Both the position numbers and the translations under genes were made by a program. From RGIG5612 sp045598285 (GTDB lineage Bacteria; Bacillota; Clostridia; Lachnospirales; Lachnospiraceae), in assembly GCA_045598285.1 (NCBI GenBank), contig JAZLLU010000018.1, forward strand, positions 3,010 through 67,009: a stretch of 64,000 nucleotides of DNA, written 5' to 3'. Shown here in pieces: positions 59,946-64,000 of this stretch. Position 1 is the first letter of the stretch. Every line of letters begins with the position of its first letter. A model generated the notes under the pieces. The model saw nothing but the letters and a program-made list of their open reading frames with translations, searched no databases and had not been told where the DNA came from.

Positions 59946-61247
59946 TTATTTGAGTTTAGATAAATCATCAAAAAATGCTGGATAAGATTTTTGGGTAACT
60001 TCAGCATTTAGTATTTCAACTGGCTTTCTACTAACACATGCTGCAATAGCACTCATCATAGCAATTCGATGGTCTCCAAAAGAACTAACTGTGCCACCAA
60101 CAAAAACAGGATGGCCAACTTCTTCGACAGGAGAACCAAGCCCGTTAATAATTAGGCAATCTTCAGTAGCATCTATTTCTGCTCCGAGTGAATTGAGGTT
60201 TTTTTGAATTGTTACACGTCTGTCAGATTCTTTAAACTTAAGTCTTTGTACATTCATAATTTTTGTAGTGCCTGTAGCTGCACAAGCTAGTAAAGCAACA
60301 GCGGGGATAAGATCAGGAATATCACGTGCATCAATATTTATACCTCTTAGGTGCCCGCCGTTAACAGTGACATTGTTTCCATGTATGCTAACGTTTGCGC
60401 CAAAAGCTTTAAGAATATTTAAGATGCGCTTATCACCTTGAACAGAATCTACGTTAAGGTCTAAACATGTAAGTGGCGAATTTCCGATAGCGCCACCAGC
60501 TAAAAAATAAGCTGCACTAGACCAATCTTTTTCTATAGAGATTGAATCTTCTTTGAAATGATATTTTTGGTTTCCAGGAATCTTAAAAGTATATCCAATT
60601 CTTCCCATACCTTTTTCAGCACTTATTTTTATTCCAGCTTGTCGCATAACGGCCATAGTCATTGCAACATAACTAGTTGATTCAAGATGACCTTCAACAA
60701 TAATTGTGCTATTTACTTCTAAAAGAGGAAGAGCAAGCATTAATCCAGAAATAAATTGTGATGAAACATTTCCTGGAAGAATAAATGAACCGCCTGTAAG
60801 TTTCCCAGAAATAAAAACGCGACTAACATATTCATATCCATTCAAGTTGGTCTCATCTTCACGTTTTTCACTGCGAACGCCGTGCGCTTTAAGTGCTTTA
60901 AGAAGTGGCTCCATAGGTCTGTCCACTAAACTTTTGTGAAGAACAAAAAGAGAAGTTTTTCCTAAAGCAGCAGCAATAGGAAGCATAAAACGATAGGTTG
61001 TTCCACTTTCAAAACAATCTAAAATTCTGATATTTTCGCTAATTGTTGGAGACTCTAAGGGTTCTCTTAAGCCCAATTCTCTAAGACAATTTAATGTTGC
61101 TTCTATATCTGATGACATATTGGTACATTTTACTTTTCCAACTTCGCCAGCTAAAGCCTCAATGATTAAATATCTATGGGCTAAAGATTTTGATTCTGGA
61201 ACAGTAACGATGCCACTTATAGTTTTGTTGCTTATAGTTTGATTCAT
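59946..61247 (-). CDS. aroA: 3-phosphoshikimate 1-carboxyvinyltransferase (EPSP synthase)
   Basis: A 433-residue enzyme of the shikimate pathway that joins shikimate-3-phosphate and PEP. The N-terminus VTVPESKSLAHRYLIIEAL has the conserved Lys and Ser of the S3P site; the segment FESGTTYRFMLPIAAALG corresponds to the usual NxGTxxR loop, with SGT in place of NAGT; IPDLIPAVALLACAATG and RLKFKESDR are also present. It overlaps the DAHP synthase gene by 4 bases. The SGT change in the PEP/glyphosate loop is notable because this loop distinguishes class I and II enzymes. Confidence 0.93.
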   Translation of the reverse strand: MNQTISNKTISGIVTVPESKSLAHRYLIIEALAGEVGKVKCTNMSSDIEATLNCLRELGLREPLESPTISENIRILDCFESGTTYRFMLPIAAALGKTSLFVLHKSLVDRPMEPLLKALKAHGVRSEKREDETNLNGYEYVSRVFISGKLTGGSFILPGNVSSQFISGLMLALPLLEVNSTIIVEGHLESTSYVAMTMAVMRQAGIKISAEKGMGRIGYTFKIPGNQKYHFKEDSISIEKDWSSAAYFLAGGAIGNSPLTCLDLNVDSVQGDKRILNILKAFGANVSIHGNNVTVNGGHLRGINIDARDIPDLIPAVALLACAATGTTKIMNVQRLKFKESDRRVTIQKNLNSLGAEIDATEDCLIINGLGSPVEEVGHPVFVGGTVSSFGDHRIAMMSAIAACVSRKPVEILNAEVTQKSYPAFFDDLSKLK

Positions 61248-61972
61248 TGTAATGCTTCCTTAACTTTGAGTACCTTATTCATTAATCTTGAAAATTCATT
61301 TGGAGTAATAGCCTGTTTTGCATCGCTAAGTGCATTAGCGGGGTCGTTGTGAACTTCAATAAGCAAACCATCCGCACCAGCCGCAACACATGCAAGGGAC
61401 ATTGATTCAACAAGCTCAGCTCTTCCAGTTGCATGGCTAGGGTCGGCGATAATCTTTAATTCACTCATTGAATGAAGTAGAGGAATTGATGAGATGTCCA
61501 TAGTATTTCTAGTTGCATTCTCAAAGGTTCTAATTCCTCGCTCACAAAGTATAACGTCTTTGTTTCCGCCTGCTAAAATATATTCAGCGCTAGCTAAGAG
61601 CTCTTCAATAGTGGCAGCTCTACCGCGCTTTAAGATAACAGGCTTATTAATTTTGCCAAGTTCTTTTAGAAGGTCAGTATTTTGCATACTTCGTTCGCCA
61701 ACTTGCAAAATATCAATATCACTATATAAGTCAATTAATCGAATATCTGAAATTTCTGATACACACTTAAGCCCAGTTTCTTCTTTCGCTTTAACTAAAA
61801 ACTTAAGCGCTTCTTTTCCTAAACCCTGGAAATCAGTAACATGTGTACGAAGCTTAAAAGCGCTACCTCTTAAGTGAGTTGCACCTGCTTCTTTCACGGC
61901 TTTAGCGATATCAATTATTTGGTGTTCGTTTTCAACAGAGCAAGGCCCTGCTATAACGTAAAAATTGTTCAT
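61244..61972 (-). CDS. aroF: 3-deoxy-7-phosphoheptulonate (DAHP) synthase, short type I-beta form
   Basis: A 242-residue TIM-barrel enzyme for the first step of the shikimate pathway (PEP plus erythrose-4-phosphate). AGPCSVEN near the N-terminus, LRGSAFKLRTHVTDFQGLG, GERSMQNTDLL, LKRG and ADPSHATGRAELV are typical of the KDO8P/DAHP synthase I-beta group. It lacks the ferredoxin-like or chorismate-mutase N-terminal regulatory domain of the roughly 335-residue Firmicutes enzymes, so feedback control by aromatic end products is probably absent. The upstream ATG has no visible Shine-Dalgarno site. The other aro genes are not in the window. Confidence 0.92.
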   Translation of the reverse strand: MNNFYVIAGPCSVENEHQIIDIAKAVKEAGATHLRGSAFKLRTHVTDFQGLGKEALKFLVKAKEETGLKCVSEISDIRLIDLYSDIDILQVGERSMQNTDLLKELGKINKPVILKRGRAATIEELLASAEYILAGGNKDVILCERGIRTFENATRNTMDISSIPLLHSMSELKIIADPSHATGRAELVESMSLACVAAGADGLLIEVHNDPANALSDAKQAITPNEFSRLMNKVLKVKEALQ

Positions 61973-61983
61973 AATGGTTTATT

Positions 61984-62391
61984 TTATGCTTTTTTTCGTT
62001 TTCGGTCAATAAATGAAGGAGTAGAAATTATATAAAGAATTGGCACAATTATTCCACATATTAATAAAGTCAGCATTATTGTAAGTTTTATGCTAATAAT
62101 TAGCACAAAGATAGAAGAAATTATGGAAAAAATTATGATAAGTCTAGCTCTTAAGAGACATTGTTTGCTAGGAACTCTTCGATTTTTATTAAGCCCGGTT
62201 ATACCGGTTAGAACTGCTAAAATTCCTGATAGTGCACTAAGTATTGCTCCTGCGACAACAAGGAATTTTGGAGCACTTGTATTTGCCGTGGTTGTAGTGA
62301 TAATTAAAATGCACATAACAACTAAAAGCAATCCACTAATTGCCAAAAATATACTCATAAAAATAAAAAAAGCAGACCGTTTATTACTCAT
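61984..62391 (-). CDS. Small four-helix membrane protein, unknown function
   Basis: A 135-residue protein with four hydrophobic segments: FIFMSIFLAISGLLLVVMCIL, LVVAGAILSALSGILAVLTGI, ARLIIIFSIISSIFVLIISI and LTIMLTLLICGIIVPILYII. The termini are basic (NKRS; DRKRKKA). No motif suggests a function. It is 11 bases upstream of the DAHP synthase gene on the same strand and may be its operon leader gene. An alternative ATG at 62409 exists; neither has a strong ribosome binding site. Confidence 0.6.
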   Translation of the reverse strand: MSNKRSAFFIFMSIFLAISGLLLVVMCILIITTTTANTSAPKFLVVAGAILSALSGILAVLTGITGLNKNRRVPSKQCLLRARLIIIFSIISSIFVLIISIKLTIMLTLLICGIIVPILYIISTPSFIDRKRKKA

Positions 62392-62471
62392 AAAATAAAT
62401 TATAAACATCTTCTTTTAAAAAAGCCACTAAGCAGCTAAAAAAAATCATTCCCAGGCCATTTCTTTTTGCG

Positions 62472-62500
62472 TTGACCTTGGATAAAAATTTTAGTATATT
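62472..62500 (+). promoter_or_regulatory. Promoter of the Rpn-like gene
   Basis: TTGACC (62472-62477) and TATATT (62495-62500) with a 17-base spacer. The expected transcription start (about 62507) coincides with the first of four hairpins. Confidence 0.6.
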
Positions 62501-62506
62501 AGTAAA

Positions 62507-62623
62507 GCACATTCGTGCGAAAGAGCTATTCGCTCAAATCTGGCAGCTTCTGCCAAACATTTCAAAAAATTTTATTTAGGCAGGACGAGCCAACGTTATT
62601 GCGTTAATCTAATCCGCTCTGCC
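62507..62623 (+). ncRNA. Structured 5' leader of the Rpn-like gene (four hairpins)
   Basis: Hairpin 1: GCAC/GTGC with ATTC loop (62507-62518). Hairpin 2: GAGC/GCTC with TATTC loop (62523-62535). Hairpin 3: TGGCAG/CTGCCA with CTT loop (62541-62555). After an AT-rich linker, hairpin 4 closes with GGCA (62579-62582)/TGCC (62620-62623) and GAGC (62587-62590)/GCTC (62616-62619), enclosing AACG/CGTT (62592-62595, 62602-62605). GGAAAGAGG, the ribosome binding site, begins one base after hairpin 4. No known riboswitch family is recognised. Confidence 0.55.
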
Positions 62624-62637
62624 GGAAAGAGGTAAAT

Positions 62638-63486
62638 ATGGAACTTAATTTTACGAGAAACTACAAAGATGTCGTATTCATTGATTTGTTTGAGCGTGAT
62701 AAAAAGTCACTTTTAGAATTGTTCAATTTCTTTAATGGTACGGATTACACCGATGAATCCGAAATTGATATTGTTACAATCAAAGATTCACTTTTTGTTA
62801 CAAAGTATAACGACTTAGCTTTTGTATTTGCGAATGTAATTAGTCTTTATGAACATCAAAGTACATTGAATGCGAACCTGCCGTTAAGGTTATTGTGCTA
62901 TCTTGCAGAAGAATATCAAGTACTTGCTAATAAAAACGAAAGAAGCATTTACAGTGAAAAAGCAATACAACTTCCTACTCCAAAATTATATATATTTTAT
63001 AATGGTGAAAAAGGTGCTGAAGATATAAAACTATTGAAATTAAGTGATTCTTTTGTTAATAAAAAGGTTATCCCTGACATTGACTTATTAGCGCATTTTG
63101 TTAATATAAATTATGGGCATAATAAAGACTTAATGAAAAAATGCTCTCTACTAAACGAATATGCAAAATTTGTTGATATAATTCGTTCTAAGAAAGTCAA
63201 AGATGAAAACTTAGAAAAACACATAAATGAAACAATCGATGTTTGCATTAACGAAGGAATATTAAGTAGTTATTTGCAGGAAAGGAGAGAGTTCGTGTTA
63301 GGAAGCTTAATAAGAGAATTTGACCAAGAAAAATATGATAGAACATTAAAACAGGATAGTTTTGAAGAAGGTGTTGCCCAAGGCATGCAGCAGGTGCTTG
63401 GGCAGTTATTAGAAGAAGGTACTATTACAATGGAGTATGCTGTTGAGCATGGATACAAACAAGAAGCTGTTGCAGAAACAAAATAA
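62638..63486 (+). CDS. Rpn-family (PD-(D/E)XK) putative recombination-promoting nuclease/transposase
   Basis: A 282-residue protein. The line YNDLAFVFANVISLYEHQSTLNANLPLRLLCYLAEEYQ (Asp59, Glu72, Gln74) matches the D-...-ExQ active site and following N-x-x-x-P-L-R-x-L block of Rpn/YhgA-like nucleases. FYNGEKG near residue 122 is also a family feature, and the C-terminal charged helix with Glu/Gln-rich segments is typical. E. coli Rpn proteins promote RecA-independent recombination, and newer work ties the family to phage defence. No other transposon part is visible. Preceded by an unusual structured leader and a good promoter. Confidence 0.85.
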   Translation: MELNFTRNYKDVVFIDLFERDKKSLLELFNFFNGTDYTDESEIDIVTIKDSLFVTKYNDLAFVFANVISLYEHQSTLNANLPLRLLCYLAEEYQVLANKNERSIYSEKAIQLPTPKLYIFYNGEKGAEDIKLLKLSDSFVNKKVIPDIDLLAHFVNINYGHNKDLMKKCSLLNEYAKFVDIIRSKKVKDENLEKHINETIDVCINEGILSSYLQERREFVLGSLIREFDQEKYDRTLKQDSFEEGVAQGMQQVLGQLLEEGTITMEYAVEHGYKQEAVAETK

Positions 63487-63545
63487 ATAAGAGTAATTTA
63501 AATAGATTTTGTGTTATATTTAAATAGTATTTACAAATCTGAAAT

Positions 63546-63568
63546 AACTATTAAAAGATAGTTTTGTT
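63546..63568 (+). terminator. Weak terminator-like hairpin
   Basis: AACTAT/ATAGTT arms with a TAAAAG loop and a TTTTG tail, between the Rpn-like gene and the surface-protein gene. Confidence 0.35.
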
Positions 63569-63591
63569 ATTGAAAGGGAAGGAAATTGAGG

Positions 63592-64000
63592 ATGAAAAAG
63601 AAAGCAACAAAATTGTTTATGACTATAGTGGCAGTCCTTTGTTTGTCGATGGCTTTTGCTTTTGTAAGTTTTGCTGATGAGCCGGTACAGGGATTAACTC
63701 TAGAGCAAAGCGCTGAAGTAGATAGCAACAAGAATATTACAGTAACATTAACTGCAAAAAACAAAGTAGAAACATTGTATTTTTCGGACTTAACACTTAA
63801 GAATGAAGTTCCAGAAGGATATGAATTAAAGAAACAAGGAACAGGTGAGATAAGTGTTAAAGAATTAGCATATGCAGACGGGCCAATCAAACTAACAACA
63901 ACTTTTGTTCCAAAGACTAATCCTAAAACGGGAGATAACAATTCTTTATTCTTAATAATTGGAATCATTGTTTTAAGTGGATCACTTATAGCTGTTTTAA
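63592..64000 (+). CDS. Small secreted protein with sortase-type NPKTG anchor (3' end cut by window)
   Basis: Open from ATG 63592 to the window edge (136 codons). Residues 1-28 form a signal peptide (MKKKATKLFMTIVAVLCLSM, then AFAFVSFA). The body of about 80 residues has beta-rich character (NITVTLTAKNKVETLYFSDL). NPKTGD near residue 110 followed by the hydrophobic LFLIIGIIVLSGSLIAVL is a sortase sorting signal; the expected basic tail lies outside the window. The protein should be covalently attached to peptidoglycan. The mature part is unusually short and the function is unknown. AAGGGAAGGAAA lies before the start. Confidence 0.75.
   Translation, partial: MKKKATKLFMTIVAVLCLSMAFAFVSFADEPVQGLTLEQSAEVDSNKNITVTLTAKNKVETLYFSDLTLKNEVPEGYELKKQGTGEISVKELAYADGPIKLTTTFVPKTNPKTGDNNSLFLIIGIIVLSGSLIAVL

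Noticed and set aside
62507..62555. Guanidine-II (mini-ykkC) riboswitch, suggested by two adjacent small hairpins
   Set aside because: The hairpin loops read ATTC and TATTC, not the required ACGR, and the downstream gene is not a guanidine exporter or carboxylase.
62638..63486. Intact insertion sequence around the Rpn-like gene
   Set aside because: No terminal inverted repeats or target-site duplication were found around the gene; the upstream hairpins are internal structures, not matched ends.
1..64000. tRNA or rRNA genes
   Set aside because: No cloverleaf-like segment with CCA/T-loop motifs and no rRNA-like sequence was noticed on either strand; a tRNAscan-SE run would settle it.

Overview
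The window reads as a piece of chromosome from an anaerobic, AT-rich, Gram-positive bacterium of the class Clostridia (Bacillota). Pointers are strong AGGAGG-type ribosome binding sites, sigma-A style promoters, an EcfA-EcfA'-EcfT-TruA gene set, tig-clpP-clpX, an aldehyde ferredoxin oxidoreductase fragment, a glycerol-3-phosphate-dehydrogenase-like flavoenzyme trio with iron-sulfur cysteines, an archaeal/eukaryotic-type ProS, a CotH-family protein and a sortase-type surface protein. Family-level placement is not possible from sequence reading alone. No rRNA, tRNA, CRISPR array or intact insertion sequence was seen.

Layout. 1-1.9 kb: tail of a tungsten-type aldehyde oxidoreductase, then an MFS transporter. 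2-5.4 kb: shared ECF energizing module plus truA. 5.4-10.2 kb: trigger factor, ClpP and ClpX (protein folding and turnover), followed by a short G3E GTPase and an extremely His/Cys-rich protein, probably a metal-handling pair. 10.2-20.1 kb: an accessory region. It holds an XRE regulator divergent from a VTC/DUF4956/CotH operon, a YafQ-DinJ toxin-antitoxin pair, a Fic protein, a LysR regulator divergent from a UroD-family methyltransferase-like protein, a putative PD-(D/E)XK protein surrounded by several unrelated repeat families, and a PIN/RHH toxin-antitoxin pair split by a 55-nt tandem repeat. 20.1-28.1 kb: rpoB-rpoC with their own promoter and a long A-rich leader. 28.1-37.3 kb: a tightly overlapping run of two flavoenzymes, a DUF1667 protein, a RibU-like riboflavin S-component, TypA/BipA, an uncharacterised SH3/Sel1-like protein, a MATE exporter and MscL. 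37.3-48.4 kb: an M23/G5 cell-wall hydrolase, murA, metK, proS, cca, a phosphohexomutase, a CapE-like dehydratase and an RsbW-like/GNAT fusion. 48.4-60 kb: carbohydrate use (GH2, GH36, two sugar transporters of the MFS/GPH type, GH13, GDPD, galactokinase) and a pyridoxal kinase. 60-64 kb: aroA-aroF, a small membrane protein, an Rpn-like putative nuclease behind a highly structured leader, and the start of a sortase-anchored protein.

How genes work together. The ECF module at 2 kb can energize S-components encoded elsewhere, including the RibU-like protein at 31.2 kb. That S-component sits directly behind three flavin/iron-sulfur genes. GH2, GH36 and GalK form a plausible route from galactosides to galactose-1-phosphate, and the phosphohexomutase at 44 kb could link hexose-phosphates to glycolysis or cell-envelope sugars.

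Most unusual structure: (1) a 92-nt imperfect-palindromic element present three times (16387, 44009, 45810) with compensatory changes in its stem, one copy supplying the stop codon of cca; (2) a promoter followed at its predicted start site by an array of four hairpins leading into the Rpn-like gene (62507-62623); (3) a repeat-dense island between 17.7 and 19.9 kb with 29-, 41-, 77- and 55-nt families around a putative nuclease and a toxin-antitoxin pair. Alignments, motif identities and promoters were all read by eye; no database search or folding program was run.
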